The notes: generated by a model from the letters alone, not told the origin. Shown: positions 1-9,456, counted from the stretch's first letter. The stretch is DNA of 64,000 bases from Novosphingobium sp. SG707 (GCF_012275515.1 NZ_JAAZQL010000001.1:665006-729005); one strand, 5' to 3'. Numbers and translations are program-made.

Positions 1-516
1 ACCCAGCGCCTGACCATCGGCGGCAACATGGCCTTTATCGACGCCATCTTTGCCTATTTCCCCAATGGCACCTGCAACTATTCCGCCCAGCCCGGATGCT
101 TTGTCAGCACCACCATTCCGGGTACATCGACCACCGTTCCGGCCACCAGCTTCATGAACAACACCGGACGCACATTGCCCAACAGCCCGAAGTTCACCTT
201 CTCGGTCAATGCCAGCTATGATGTCCCCGTCAGCGCCTCCATGACCGGCTTTATCAGGGCCAATTACAACTATCGCAGCTCGGTCAATTTCAGCGCCAAT
301 GGCGATCCGCTGACGGCCCAGCGCGGTTATGGCATTGCCGGGGGGCAGATCGGCATCCGCGACGCCGACGGGCGGTGGAGCGCGGCGGTCTTTGCCCGCA
401 ACCTGTTCAACACCAAATTTGTCACCGCGATCAGCAACAATGGCAGCTATCAGACCGCATGGCTGACCTCGCAGGGGATGCGCACGGTGGGCGTGACCGT
501 GGACGCCAAGTTCTAA
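1..516 (+). CDS. TonB-dependent receptor, C-terminal fragment (cut by window edge)
   Basis: This is the last 171 codons of an outer-membrane TonB-dependent receptor; the reading frame is open from base 1, so the start lies upstream of the window. The visible part alternates short amphipathic beta strands and loops. It contains the segment SAAVFARNLFNTKF, typical of the last barrel strands of sphingomonad receptors (usually written V..KNLFD), and ends in VTVDAKF with the terminal aromatic residue expected of a BAM-assembled barrel. The cysteine pair in CNYSAQPGC probably lies in an extracellular loop. The substrate cannot be told from this fragment. It converges on the next receptor gene and shares a strong stem-loop with it. 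Confidence 0.9.
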   Translation, partial: TQRLTIGGNMAFIDAIFAYFPNGTCNYSAQPGCFVSTTIPGTSTTVPATSFMNNTGRTLPNSPKFTFSVNASYDVPVSASMTGFIRANYNYRSSVNFSANGDPLTAQRGYGIAGGQIGIRDADGRWSAAVFARNLFNTKFVTAISNNGSYQTAWLTSQGMRTVGVTVDAKF

Positions 517-528
517 GGTCCAAACAAG

Positions 529-564
529 ATCAGGCCCCCCGGATCGGGATCCGGGGGGCCTGAT
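529..564. terminator. Bidirectional stem-loop between convergent TBDR genes
   Basis: A perfect 17-bp inverted repeat (left arm 529-545, right arm 548-564) sits between the stop codons of two convergent receptor genes. The arms start ATCAGGCCCCCC and the loop is 2 nt (functionally about 10 nt once the inner GATC pairs open). There is no long T-run, but the stem is very GC-rich and the position fits a shared terminator. Confidence 0.75.
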
Positions 565-571
565 TGCTCCA

Positions 572-2842
572 TCAGAAGCGCATCGAAGCGCGCACTCCAA
601 AGGTGCGGGGCGGGCGCAATTGATTATAAAGCACGCCATTCTTGACCGGGCTCTGGAAGCTGGCGGCAAAGATGGTGGTGTTTTCAAGATTATTGACGAA
701 GGCCGTGAGCGAGTAGCGACCGCCCGCCGGTTCGAACTGCAACCTTGCGTTGCTGGCCATATAGGCGCCCTGTCGTCCACCGGCCAGATAGTCGATCGAG
801 ACATAGCTGGCGCTCTGCACCCGCGTGTCCGCGCCCAGCGTGATGTTGGCCCCGCTTTTCAGCGCGAACTTGTGTTCATAGGCCAGATTGACCGTCCAGT
901 CCGGCGCATTGACCACCGGGCGGCCGGAACAGTCCACGCTGAAAATGGCCGCGCCCGCCGTGGCGGCAAGGCGCGAGGTGGGCGTGACCGCACAGCCCAC
1001 CGCCGGTGTGGCGCCCGATGAGGAATAGGCAAGATAGCCAAAGCTCTTGTAGCGAGCATGGAGCCACTGGATGTCGGCGGTGAACAGGTCATCGCTGGTA
1101 GGCTTGAACAGCACCTCGGCCTCGATGCCATAGAGCTTGGCCGCGCCCGCATTTTCGGTCAGGAACACCGGCGCATAGATCGCCCCGCCCGGCGTGGAGG
1201 CCACCTGCACCGGACCCAGATGCGACACCTGCTGGTTGCGGTAATCCCACCAGAAGGCCTCGACATTCAACTGCAGCCGGTTGTCGAGAAAGCGGTTCTT
1301 GGACCCGATCGTATAGGCGGTGAGATTTTCCGGCGCGGAATAATTCTGGCCCGCAGCGGCATAGAGCGCCCCCGACTTGAAACCTGTCGCCACCGAAGCA
1401 TAGAGCAAGCTGCGCGGCGCGACATCATATTCCACGCCAGCCTTCCACGTCGCCTTGCGGAAATGCACGTCGGATGTGGCGACGGCCGGGATATTGGCGA
1501 AGATCGGCGTGAAATTGCCGGTGGCCGGGCTGACAAAGCCGACAAAGGGCATGGTGGTGAAATTGGTCAACTGCTGCTTGTGGTCGTCGGTATAGCGCAG
1601 GCCGCCCGTTACCCGGAAGGAGGGCGCGACGGTCACGGTCGCCTGACCAAAGGCGGCAAGGCTCCTGGTATCGAGCAGGGAGTTGATCTGCAGCCCGTTG
1701 CTGCCCTGATCATAGCGCTGCCGGGCATCGACATGTTCGTCGAACCAATAGACGCCCGCCACCCAGTTGACCGGGCCGGAGCGGTTGGCAAGCCGCGCCT
1801 CAACTGAACCCTGACGCGATTTCTCGATGTCGCGGATCAGGAAGGCGGAGGCATAGGATTGGAAATCGAGATCGGTCTTGCGCCATGCCGGGATCACCGT
1901 CAGCGTGGCAAAGCCCAGATCGGCATTGGCGGTCAGCGCCGCGCCATAATAATTGTTGTTCTGAAAACCATCGCTTTTGGCGATGATCTGCGGAACCGGG
2001 GCGGTGGGGCTTTGCGCCAGATAGGCGGCCACCACCGCCGGATCGCTGGCGCCAAGGCGGCCATTGCCGATCAGGGGCATGATCGTGCCGCCCGAACCCT
2101 TGCCCCCCACATGGCCGTAATCCAGCATCAGCGTGGCGTTGATCCCGGCGCGGTTGTCGAACTTCAACTGGCCGCGCAGGGCGCCGGTGTTCTCGTCATC
2201 ATAGCCATCGCTCATATAGCCGTCATGGCGGGCATATTGGCCCGAAAGGCGCGCGGCCCATTGTTCGCCCAGCGGCAGGTTGATCGCGGCGGAGGTTTTG
2301 AACGCATTGTAATTGCCATATTCGGCATTCACAAAACCGCTCGTTTCGCCCAGCTTGGGCTTGGCCGTGATGACATTGAGCGCGCCGCCGCTGGCATTGC
2401 GGCCATAGAGCGTGCCCTGCGGGCCTTTGAGCGCCTCGATCCGTTCGAGATCATAGAACAGCGCGGCCGGGGCGGCCGGGCGCGACAGGTAAATGCCGTC
2501 AAGGTTGAAGGCCACGCCCTGTTCGGCAAAGGCATTGGCGCCGAAACTGCCGATGCCGCGCATATAAATCTGTGTGAAGGAGGCCGCCGGGGCCACCTGC
2601 AGCGCGGGCACCAGACGCGAAAGGTCGGTGGCCTGCGTCACCGATTGCTTGACCAGCGTGTCACCACCCACGGCGCTGACGGCCAGAGCTGCCTTCTGCA
2701 GGTTTTCCTCACGCCGCTGGGCGGTCACGACAATGTCCTGCAAACCGGCGCTCTGGCCCTCATCCGGCGCCGGATTTTGGCCCTGCGCCAGCGCGGGACC
2801 GGCAATCAAGGCAGAGGCCATCAGCATATATTTCAGGTGCAT
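572..2842 (-). CDS. TonB-dependent receptor, 756 aa
   Basis: Outer-membrane receptor for TonB-dependent import of an unidentified ligand. The start at 2842 is chosen because it gives a clean signal peptide (MHLKYMLMASALIAGPALAQ, cleavage after about residue 20) and follows a GGGGAGA ribosome site; an upstream in-frame ATG would add 14 unneeded residues. The plug domain begins with LQDIVVTAQRREENLQKAALAVSAV, the normal N-terminal plug motif of this group, followed by YMRGIGSFG and GPQGTLYGRNASGGALNV. The barrel ends in GVRASMRF with a terminal Phe. A LysR gene is divergently transcribed from the 5' side, so the receptor is probably under its control. The ligand is unknown; the NodD/LinR-like regulator hints at an aromatic compound (inference). 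Confidence 0.93.
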   Translation of the reverse strand: MHLKYMLMASALIAGPALAQGQNPAPDEGQSAGLQDIVVTAQRREENLQKAALAVSAVGGDTLVKQSVTQATDLSRLVPALQVAPAASFTQIYMRGIGSFGANAFAEQGVAFNLDGIYLSRPAAPAALFYDLERIEALKGPQGTLYGRNASGGALNVITAKPKLGETSGFVNAEYGNYNAFKTSAAINLPLGEQWAARLSGQYARHDGYMSDGYDDENTGALRGQLKFDNRAGINATLMLDYGHVGGKGSGGTIMPLIGNGRLGASDPAVVAAYLAQSPTAPVPQIIAKSDGFQNNNYYGAALTANADLGFATLTVIPAWRKTDLDFQSYASAFLIRDIEKSRQGSVEARLANRSGPVNWVAGVYWFDEHVDARQRYDQGSNGLQINSLLDTRSLAAFGQATVTVAPSFRVTGGLRYTDDHKQQLTNFTTMPFVGFVSPATGNFTPIFANIPAVATSDVHFRKATWKAGVEYDVAPRSLLYASVATGFKSGALYAAAGQNYSAPENLTAYTIGSKNRFLDNRLQLNVEAFWWDYRNQQVSHLGPVQVASTPGGAIYAPVFLTENAGAAKLYGIEAEVLFKPTSDDLFTADIQWLHARYKSFGYLAYSSSGATPAVGCAVTPTSRLAATAGAAIFSVDCSGRPVVNAPDWTVNLAYEHKFALKSGANITLGADTRVQSASYVSIDYLAGGRQGAYMASNARLQFEPAGGRYSLTAFVNNLENTTIFAASFQSPVKNGVLYNQLRPPRTFGVRASMRF

Positions 2843-2914
2843 AACCTGTCTCCCCATGTGTTTTATGTGAAGAGAGGATGGCAAAGGCTTTTGTATAAAG
2901 GAAATATTTTGTAT

Positions 2915-2929
2915 TTATCGAATGGATAA
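2915..2929. promoter_or_regulatory. Possible LysR operator in divergent promoter region
   Basis: The 104-bp gap between the divergent TBDR and LysR genes holds an AT-rich inverted repeat TTATC-N5-GATAA containing a T-N11-A core, the usual LysR box shape. A second, looser repeat ATAAA-N14-TTTAT (2895-2918) overlaps it. The assignment rests on position and symmetry only. Confidence 0.35.
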
Positions 2930-2946
2930 CGAAAGCAAATCAACCG

Positions 2947-3906
2947 ATGCGATTCAAGGGTCTCGATCTCAACCTGCTTCAGGTCCTCGACATGCTGATC
3001 GATCAGCGCAGCGTCACCCGCGCGGCCCAATTGCTGCATGTCAGCCAGCCCGCGATCAGCGCCGCGCTGGCACGGCTGCGGCTGCATTTCGAAGATCCGC
3101 TGCTGGTGCAGCATGGCAAGCGGATGATCCCGACGGCCTTTGCCCTGCGGCTGCAACCGGGCGTCAAATCGGTGCTGGGCGATCTGGAAGCGCTGGTCAA
3201 CACGCCCGCCCATTTCGATCCGGCCACTTCCACGCGCCGGTTTCGGGTGATGGCCTCGGATTTCATTTTGGTCGCGGTGCTGGGCGATTTGTTGCCGCAA
3301 ATCGAGCAGGAGGCGCCCGATGTGCGCCTGGACATCGTTTCGCCCCATGACAATGCGATTGCCATGCTGGAGGGCGGCGATGTCGACCTGCTGATCACCC
3401 CGCGCGATTATGTCAGCGACCGCCACCCTGCGGTCAATTTCTTTCAGGAGCGGCATGTGGTGGCCGGTTGGGCTGAAAACCCGTTGGTCCAGCGTGCGCC
3501 CGGTCTGGAGGATCTGCAGGCCGCGCGGTTCATATCGGTGCTGATCGGGCGCTCCGTCACTTCGTCCTTTGCCAATCACCAGCTTGCGCTTCAGGGCGTC
3601 ACCATCAAAAACGCGCTGACGACCACCACTTTTGGCGTGGTGCCCCAATTGCTGGTGGGGACAGGGCGACTGGCGATCCTGCATGAATCGCTGGCGCGCA
3701 AGGCTGCCCAGCATCTGCCCATCCGTTACTGGCCGCTGCCCGTGGCCATTCCCGACATGCATGAGGCGATCCAATGCCATCGCGCGCGGGCCAATGATCC
3801 CGCGATGGTCTGGCTGATCGACCGCCTGACGCAATGGTCGGCCGCCGTGATGGCGGAAAGGATGCCCGCTCTGCCGGCAGATATTGCAGTGTCTCCGGGC
3901 GCATGA
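2947..3906 (+). CDS. LysR-family transcriptional regulator (NodD/LinR-like), 319 aa
   Basis: Helix-turn-helix regulator. Residues 1-65 form the LysR winged HTH (FKGLDLNLLQVLDMLIDQRSVTRAAQLLHVSQPAISAALARLR). The remainder is a periplasmic-binding-like effector domain with the NodD/LinR/NahR-type segment DLLITPRDYVSDRHPAVNFFQERHVVAGW. Members with this effector domain often sense aromatic compounds or flavonoids. It is divergent from the receptor gene with a 104-bp shared control region, so autoregulation plus control of the receptor is the simplest reading. The effector is unknown. Confidence 0.92.
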   Translation: MRFKGLDLNLLQVLDMLIDQRSVTRAAQLLHVSQPAISAALARLRLHFEDPLLVQHGKRMIPTAFALRLQPGVKSVLGDLEALVNTPAHFDPATSTRRFRVMASDFILVAVLGDLLPQIEQEAPDVRLDIVSPHDNAIAMLEGGDVDLLITPRDYVSDRHPAVNFFQERHVVAGWAENPLVQRAPGLEDLQAARFISVLIGRSVTSSFANHQLALQGVTIKNALTTTTFGVVPQLLVGTGRLAILHESLARKAAQHLPIRYWPLPVAIPDMHEAIQCHRARANDPAMVWLIDRLTQWSAAVMAERMPALPADIAVSPGA

Positions 3907-3993
3907 TTGTTAGATCGCAGGATGAGCGAAAGGGTGCTTCGCCTCGCGCGGAACGATCAGGCATCCTTGCGCCGAGCCAATCTCGCGCTGCTT

Positions 3994-4716
3994 TCAATGT
4001 GTCGTTCGCATCAGGAACACGACATAACCAAGAAACGCCCGCTCCCGAGCCAAATCGGTTGGCGGATTCCATGCGCCGCCTTGCACCAGCGCAACGCGGA
4101 ACGGGATCGGAAATCCGCGCATCTTGCGGAAATAGGCCTCGTAACCGGGAATGGTCTGGCGGCCCTGATAGGTCTGGATCACAACCTCGTCGATCACCGA
4201 ACGCAGAGCGCGCAATTCCTGCGGATCGCCATGCGCGCTCCAGTCCATAAGACCGGTTATTGACAGGCGCCATTGCGCGGGCAACCGTGCGCGCAGATTG
4301 GTCAGAAACTGACGATAGCGGCCGATCCCATGGGTGGCTGCATCAAAGTCCACCTGAAGCCCGACCACATTGTTGCCTGCCACGCGCCAGCGGTCGAGGT
4401 CGGCAATCAAAGCCGCTTCGACACTTTCATTCCAATCCAGCCGCTCCACCCGTACCACAAGCCATAGCGGCGTGGGAGAGAGCTTCGGGACCCCCGGGCG
4501 GAGCCGCAGGAACCGGGGAGGTCCGCCGCGCCGCACCTCGCCGTCGAGCAGATACAGCAATTTCGGCCGGAGATCGGCCGATGGGCTCACCCCCGGCCAC
4601 AGATAGAACGAAGCATAATGGCGCGGATCGACCGTCTGCCCTGATGCGGGCGGCGGCGGGGCCTGGTGGCACCCCGCCAACAGCATCGACACCATCAGGG
4701 CAAGGGCGCGCCTCAC
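3994..4716 (-). CDS. DUF3142-type lipoprotein, 240 aa
   Basis: Predicted outer- or inner-membrane lipoprotein of unknown function. I chose the GTG start at 4716 because it overlaps the upstream stop as GTGA (translational coupling) and puts the lipobox MLLAGC right after a short hydrophobic stretch (RRALALMVSMLLAGC, Cys at residue 16). The mature part, with FYLWPGVSPSADLRP, a WLVVRVERLDW strand, NNVVGLQVDFDAATHGIGRYRQFLTNLRARLP and a late GYEAYFRKMRGFPIPFRVAL, matches my recollection of DUF3142, which is thought to resemble a TIM-barrel glycosidase fold. The family call is from memory of the pattern, not from a search. It is the second gene of a pair with the 733-aa secreted protein. Confidence 0.75.
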   Translation of the reverse strand: MRRALALMVSMLLAGCHQAPPPPASGQTVDPRHYASFYLWPGVSPSADLRPKLLYLLDGEVRRGGPPRFLRLRPGVPKLSPTPLWLVVRVERLDWNESVEAALIADLDRWRVAGNNVVGLQVDFDAATHGIGRYRQFLTNLRARLPAQWRLSITGLMDWSAHGDPQELRALRSVIDEVVIQTYQGRQTIPGYEAYFRKMRGFPIPFRVALVQGGAWNPPTDLARERAFLGYVVFLMRTTH

Positions 4717-6914
4717 CAGTAGTAACGCAGCGTCTTGGCCCATGGGCTGTCGGGATAGCGTCGCTTCAGTTCGAGGAACCACGCCTGCCGCTGCGATTTG
4801 GCGACCGATGCCTTGTTCATCGCGTCCGCGCTCAGGAACACGCCCGCGCATTCATTGTAGCCGCCCGGCGCATAGCACATCACCGACCGATAGAGCGCAT
4901 AGGCGCGCTCGTCCGGGGTGGCCTGCGGATCGGCCAGGATGGCGGCATAGATCGCATCGCGGCGCAGCGGCGCGCCCGGAAATCGATCAGGCGCATTGCC
5001 CAAAGTCTCAGGGCCGACAGAGATGCCCCATACCATCCTCGCGGTGCTGAGAGGCGCGAAAGTATCGAACCCGTTGAGGCGCCAGAAATCGCCCAGACAC
5101 AGCCGGGCGGGCCGATCGAGCGGCGAGCGGGCCAGCGTCGCCCCAGTTTGAGCCAGCGGCGGGCAGGCAAAGCCATCGGACCATTTGCCATGGGCGAACA
5201 GCCCGACCGCGACCGGATTCTCGCCTGCGAAATCGTAGAGTGTCCCCGGCGGCGCCCCCGTGGGAACCAAGGCCACATCACGCACGAAATCGGCATAGGC
5301 ACCGCGCGACAGGCTCTTATAGAGCAGGATGAAACGGGCGATGTCGCGCTCGTGCTCCGGCCGGCCGGTGTTGGCGGCCTCGGCGCGCAGGATCGACGGC
5401 GGTGCGATGGTCTGGAGCAGGATCTCGCGCGTCATCTGGTCCTCAATCGGCGATCCGGGCGCGAATATCAGGTCCAGCCGGTCCTGACGCTGCCAGTGGA
5501 CTGCAAGGCCCAATTCGGCAAAGGGACGCTGATAGAGCGGCCGGCCCGCCGCGATCAGCCCGGCCCAGAAACCCGCCTCACCCGCATCGCGGCTGTCGGC
5601 CAGCGCCATGCCGCGCAGGACCTGTCGGCTGAAGGCCAGCGGAGTTGCGCCGGGCGTATGCGTGTCTGCGGGAATGGCGGCCAGAATGCTGGCGGAAGGT
5701 TCGCCCGAATAATAGGCATGTGTCGCCTGAAGGAAAGCAAACAGGTCGGGGCGGCCGCCGAATACGGCTTTCTGGGCTGCAAGTTCATTGGCGCTGAGCG
5801 GCAGCTTGGCGGGCCCGGCTGGATCTGTCGATGGCGCGGTCTCGCTGTATGAACGGGCCTTGCGCATCTGTCGCATGTCGGTGACGGCCAGCAGCAGCGG
5901 CATGTCGCCCGCCCGGCGAATGACGTCATCGGCCTTGCCTTCGGCCAGCAGCTTGCCGTCAATTTCCTCGGCAAGATCGGCGGCCGCTTCGCTGTCCGGG
6001 GGCGTGGTGGCGGCCAGATGCTCATATGAGTGGGCCAGTTCCGCCATATCGCCCCGCAGCCACAGCACCCGCCGTGTCAGGCCCTGCGCGGAGGCGGTAT
6101 AACGGCCATGCGGCCATGCCTTGAGATAAGCGGCAATGGCGCGTCCAGCCTCCACGGCGGCGGCGACATCGACTTTACCGCCATCGAAATTGCCATATTG
6201 GTCGGTTGCCCCCGCCACCGCATGTTGAAGGGCAATGCGGATCGGCATGTAGACAGAGGTTTCGGCCACCCACGGATCCCGAGCCCGCGTCAATGTGGTA
6301 AAACCATCGCGCGCGGCCTGCCAGTCGGCGGCATGGAAAGCCGCAGCTGCCTTGAGATAGGCGAGATATTCTCTGCCTTGCGCACTGTTCACCGTCACCG
6401 CCCAGTCCACGGGGCCGCAGCCGACCTTGGTACGCAGAGCCAGCAGGGTGCTCCTTTCGCTGACCGGCACGGCGGCATTGGCCGCCAGCGCCGCTGCGAA
6501 TTCCGCCTGCCCCGGGGCCGCGCAAGCCGGGTCGCCTCTTGCCGATGTATCATCCGTCGGCTGCGGATGGGGCCAAAGGGCGGCGCGCATGGATGACCAT
6601 GTCAGGAAACTGTGGCCGAGCTGCTCCGTGGCCCAATCCGGTTCGGGATAGGCCGCGCCCGTGTCGCCCACCGGATGCAGGCTGCGCATCAGCCAGAGCA
6701 GGTTGATCCGGGTGTCGTTGCCCGGCGCGATGGCCGGACGACCGACCTCGTCATACTCCGGCGCCGCCAGACGCCAGACCGGGTAACTGGTGACATCCGC
6801 GCAGGCCCATGCGAGACCGGCAAAACCGAGCAACGCTGCGCCCGTCATCGCCGCATGGAAGGCCTTTCGAGAGGATAAGGGACCGGTTTTCCTGACCTTT
6901 CGGAAAAACACCAT
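4713..6914 (-). CDS. Exported 733-aa protein of unknown function (helical-repeat-like)
   Basis: I do not recognise the family. The start at 6914 (MVFFRKVRKTG) follows a GGGGG-containing ribosome site and is followed by a hydrophobic segment AAMTGAALLGFAGLAWACADV, a signal peptide ending near WA-CA, so the protein is likely periplasmic or membrane-anchored. The body is rich in Ala and has helix-pair spacing such as YLAYLKAAAAFHAADWQAARDGFTTLTRARDPWVAETSVYMPIRIAL, which resembles TPR/Sel1-like repeats. It ends RRYPDSPWAKTLRYYW. The stop overlaps the start of the DUF3142 lipoprotein by 4 nt, so the two products probably act together in the envelope. Confidence 0.85.
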   Translation of the reverse strand: MVFFRKVRKTGPLSSRKAFHAAMTGAALLGFAGLAWACADVTSYPVWRLAAPEYDEVGRPAIAPGNDTRINLLWLMRSLHPVGDTGAAYPEPDWATEQLGHSFLTWSSMRAALWPHPQPTDDTSARGDPACAAPGQAEFAAALAANAAVPVSERSTLLALRTKVGCGPVDWAVTVNSAQGREYLAYLKAAAAFHAADWQAARDGFTTLTRARDPWVAETSVYMPIRIALQHAVAGATDQYGNFDGGKVDVAAAVEAGRAIAAYLKAWPHGRYTASAQGLTRRVLWLRGDMAELAHSYEHLAATTPPDSEAAADLAEEIDGKLLAEGKADDVIRRAGDMPLLLAVTDMRQMRKARSYSETAPSTDPAGPAKLPLSANELAAQKAVFGGRPDLFAFLQATHAYYSGEPSASILAAIPADTHTPGATPLAFSRQVLRGMALADSRDAGEAGFWAGLIAAGRPLYQRPFAELGLAVHWQRQDRLDLIFAPGSPIEDQMTREILLQTIAPPSILRAEAANTGRPEHERDIARFILLYKSLSRGAYADFVRDVALVPTGAPPGTLYDFAGENPVAVGLFAHGKWSDGFACPPLAQTGATLARSPLDRPARLCLGDFWRLNGFDTFAPLSTARMVWGISVGPETLGNAPDRFPGAPLRRDAIYAAILADPQATPDERAYALYRSVMCYAPGGYNECAGVFLSADAMNKASVAKSQRQAWFLELKRRYPDSPWAKTLRYYW

Positions 6915-7093
6915 GCTTCGCCCCCTGCCGTTCATGATGGGACAGTAGCGGCCAAGGGACATGCTGACAATGCATCGGACCGGGCAATTTCCGGCATGGC
7001 GCAGCGCCGGATCACACGCCGTGGATGGGGCGAACAGCAAGCCCGGCAATCGGCTGCTTTCTTCCATCGCTGTTCTGATGGTATGGAAAGCCT

Positions 7094-7900
7094 ATGCCTC
7101 GTAGTCGCTATCATCACTTCGCCTGGTATCACGGCACGGAACTGTTCGAAGCCGCCTTCAGCAACCAGACATTTGCCCGCCACGCGCATGAGGGTTTTGC
7201 CATCGGCGCGATTGTCGATGGCGCAGGGGGCTATGTCTGCCGGGGAGAGAGCATGGTGCTCCCGACCGGATCGCTTTCGCTGATGAACCCCCAGGAGCCG
7301 CATACCGGCCATGCCGCCGCAGGTCAGGTGCGATACAGTATGCTTTATGCCGACGAAGACGCCGTAAGGGCGATACTGGGGCTGCGGGTGCTGAGGGGTT
7401 TTCCAGAGATAGCCACGCCTGACCGCGACCTGAAGGTGTCACGGGCCTTGGCGCGGTTGACCAACTGCCTCCGTGTGCCGGGCGCTCCGGACTACCGACT
7501 GGTTGTCGAGGAGGCGGTCCATGACGTTTTGGCGCTGACTTTCGCCCATTATGCCCGGGCCGAACTGCGCCAGCCCGGCCGAGAACCTGTCGCCATTCAA
7601 AGAATGATGGACCGCATCCGATCCGGAGTCGAAACCGGCGAGGCCCTGACGCTGGCTGACCTTGCCGTCGACACCGGCTGGACCCCGTCCTATCTTATCC
7701 GCGCAACCGTGCGGGCTACAGGCATGACGCCGCACGGCCATGTGCTGCGCGCGCGCGTCGATTTTGCCCGGCATCTGCTGCTGGCGGGGATCCCTTCGGC
7801 GCAAGCGGCGCTTGCCGCTGGTTTCAGCGATCAGGCGCATATGATCCGCCACTTCCGCCGCTATCTGGGCGTCACGCCGGGCGCGCTGATCCGCCACTGA
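7094..7900 (+). CDS. AraC-family transcriptional regulator, 268 aa
   Basis: The N-terminal half is a cupin-type sensing domain (HHFAWYHGTELFEAAFSNQTFARHAHEGFAIGAIVDG... SLMNPQEPHTGH), typical of AraC_ligand-binding regulators. Residues about 170-265 carry the two AraC HTH motifs (TLADLAVDTGWTPSYLIRATVRATGMTPHGHVLRARVDFARHLL and ...SAQAALAAGFSDQAHMIRHFRRYLGVTPGALI). It lies directly upstream of, and on the same strand as, a LysE-family exporter. This AraC plus LysE/RhtB arrangement is common, and the regulator usually controls the exporter. The start has a GGAAAG site 5-10 nt upstream. Confidence 0.93.
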   Translation: MPRSRYHHFAWYHGTELFEAAFSNQTFARHAHEGFAIGAIVDGAGGYVCRGESMVLPTGSLSLMNPQEPHTGHAAAGQVRYSMLYADEDAVRAILGLRVLRGFPEIATPDRDLKVSRALARLTNCLRVPGAPDYRLVVEEAVHDVLALTFAHYARAELRQPGREPVAIQRMMDRIRSGVETGEALTLADLAVDTGWTPSYLIRATVRATGMTPHGHVLRARVDFARHLLLAGIPSAQAALAAGFSDQAHMIRHFRRYLGVTPGALIRH

Positions 7901-8021
7901 GCAGGTCGATTTCGTTCAATCCCTGCGTTCCTTTTGCTGCGAGCAAGGCGGCGAAAGGAACTGTCCCCATGTCTTCATGCCCCGCCCCCGATCACCCCGC
8001 CAACCGATCGGGAAGGTCCTG

Positions 8022-8618
8022 ATGCTGCCGCCTGTCGAAACGCTGTTGGCAATGAGCAGCTTTGCGCTGGCAGGCTCGGCAACACCGGGGCCTGTCAATG
8101 TCATCGGCGCCATGACGGGTACGCGGTACGGCACCGTCCGGGCTCTCCCTTTCGTGACCGGCGCGACGGTCAGCTTCCTCGGGCTGCTGTTGATCTGCGG
8201 CACGGGCATGCTGGCGCAGGCCGGATCGATCCTGACGGTTGCGCGGCCGATGACGCTGCTCGGCTCGGCCTATCTGCTATGGATGGCATGGGGGCTGGCG
8301 CGCAGCGACGGCGCGATCGGAGCGGCGCGGGCGCGCTCCATTCCGGGCTTCTGGTCCGGCGTGATGGTGCAGGGGCTCAATCCCAAGGCATGGCTGGTCG
8401 TGCTCTCGGCCCTCTCCACCTTCATTCTGCCGCTCAGAGATCCGCGCGGAGGGTTGATGGCTTTCGTGATCCTGTCTGGCGTGATCTGCTGGCCATCGCT
8501 GGCGCTCTGGGCCTGGGGAGGTTCGCGCGTCCCCCAGGGATCGATGCGCCTGTTCAATCGCACCATGGCCTTGGCCCTGCTCATCTCCGTCGGCTATATC
8601 CTATGGCATGGGTTGTGA
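8022..8618 (+). CDS. LysE/RhtB-family amino-acid exporter, 198 aa
   Basis: Inner-membrane exporter with five to six hydrophobic segments. The hallmark N-terminal motif SFALAGSATPGPVNVIGAMTGTRYG (about residues 12-36) identifies the LysE/RhtB family, which exports amino acids or homoserine lactone-like metabolites. The start at 8022 is preferred over an ATG 45 nt upstream because it has a strong GGAAGG site 7 nt before it and begins right at the first membrane helix. It is followed by a convergent gene. The substrate is unknown; the AraC neighbour is the probable regulator. Confidence 0.9.
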   Translation: MLPPVETLLAMSSFALAGSATPGPVNVIGAMTGTRYGTVRALPFVTGATVSFLGLLLICGTGMLAQAGSILTVARPMTLLGSAYLLWMAWGLARSDGAIGAARARSIPGFWSGVMVQGLNPKAWLVVLSALSTFILPLRDPRGGLMAFVILSGVICWPSLALWAWGGSRVPQGSMRLFNRTMALALLISVGYILWHGL

Positions 8619-8697
8619 TGAACCGCCGGCGCGCCGCCCCGTTTGGCTCGGGCTGTGGCGCCCAGCCTCTGATCGCACCGGCCTCGGGGGATAGTGT

Positions 8698-9456
8698 TTA
8701 CAGCAGCGCCGCTCTCTTCATCGCCAATTGGGCAATCATATCGCCCAGCAGATAGGTTGCCCTGTCCCGCGTCCATGCCTGGCCCGATTGCATGTCATAT
8801 TCGACCGGCAAGGATATGCCGCTGATCGCTGCCGCTCTCAGGCCGACGGATTGCGACATCAGGATACAGCGTTTGACGTGATCGCGATGGCCGACAATGC
8901 CCACGCGGCCCAATGCCTGGGCACCGCCCGCAAGGCGCAGGACGGCTTTGGCGACGCCTTCGGTGCTCAGATAGATGATTTTTCCATCCGGGCCTCGCTC
9001 CGGGTAAATCGGAATGACGCGCTCCATGTGAAAGGTCTCTTGCAGGATCGTCGCGATTTCCCATTGCGCGTAAACCGGCACGTCCTTGATCGCGCGAATT
9101 TCACCTACGGCTTGGGCAAGTCGGGCGTTGATCGGGCCGGGCACCGATCCGTCCGGCCCTGGACTTTGGCCCTTGGCGCCGGTTTCCGGAATGCGGTTGC
9201 CGAAGCTGTAGGCGATGAGCGCGTCGGCATCCCCTGCGGGCATTTGGGGATAGGTCCAAAGCATCGTCGCCTCGAACACAAGCGGCGCCAGCTTTCGTGC
9301 CACGCTTTCGCTGCCCAGTTCCTGGGCCATGTGCGTGACCATCAGCTCTTCCAGACCTGCTTTCGGGCCGACACCGGCCAGCGCCTCGGCGGTGGTGGCT
9401 GTGGCGCCTATGATGGCCGCCGTCGCGCCTTTGATGAGAGTACGGCGTGTCGTCAT
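8698..9456 (-). CDS. Tat-exported protein of unknown function, 252 aa (weak YdcF/DUF218 resemblance)
   Basis: The start at 9456 gives a twin-arginine signal TTRRTLIKGATAAIIGATATTAEALA, so the product is probably exported folded to the periplasm. The mature part contains ADALIAYSFGNRIPETG, a conserved-looking INARLAQAVGEIRAIKDVPVYAQWEIA and RVGIVGHRDHVKRCILMSQSVGLRAAAI. This order loosely recalls the DUF218/YdcF fold (Rossmann-like, late histidine), but I am not certain. It is the last gene of the leftward operon behind the PI-PLC-like gene (31-nt gap). Confidence 0.7.
   Translation of the reverse strand: MTTRRTLIKGATAAIIGATATTAEALAGVGPKAGLEELMVTHMAQELGSESVARKLAPLVFEATMLWTYPQMPAGDADALIAYSFGNRIPETGAKGQSPGPDGSVPGPINARLAQAVGEIRAIKDVPVYAQWEIATILQETFHMERVIPIYPERGPDGKIIYLSTEGVAKAVLRLAGGAQALGRVGIVGHRDHVKRCILMSQSVGLRAAAISGISLPVEYDMQSGQAWTRDRATYLLGDMIAQLAMKRAALL

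Noticed and set aside
4260..5852. Long plus-strand open frame (about 530 codons) opposite the 733-aa exported protein gene
   Set aside because: It is antisense to a protein with a signal peptide and good start; its product is Arg/Gly/Ala/Pro-rich without hydrophobic core, a typical GC-rich shadow.
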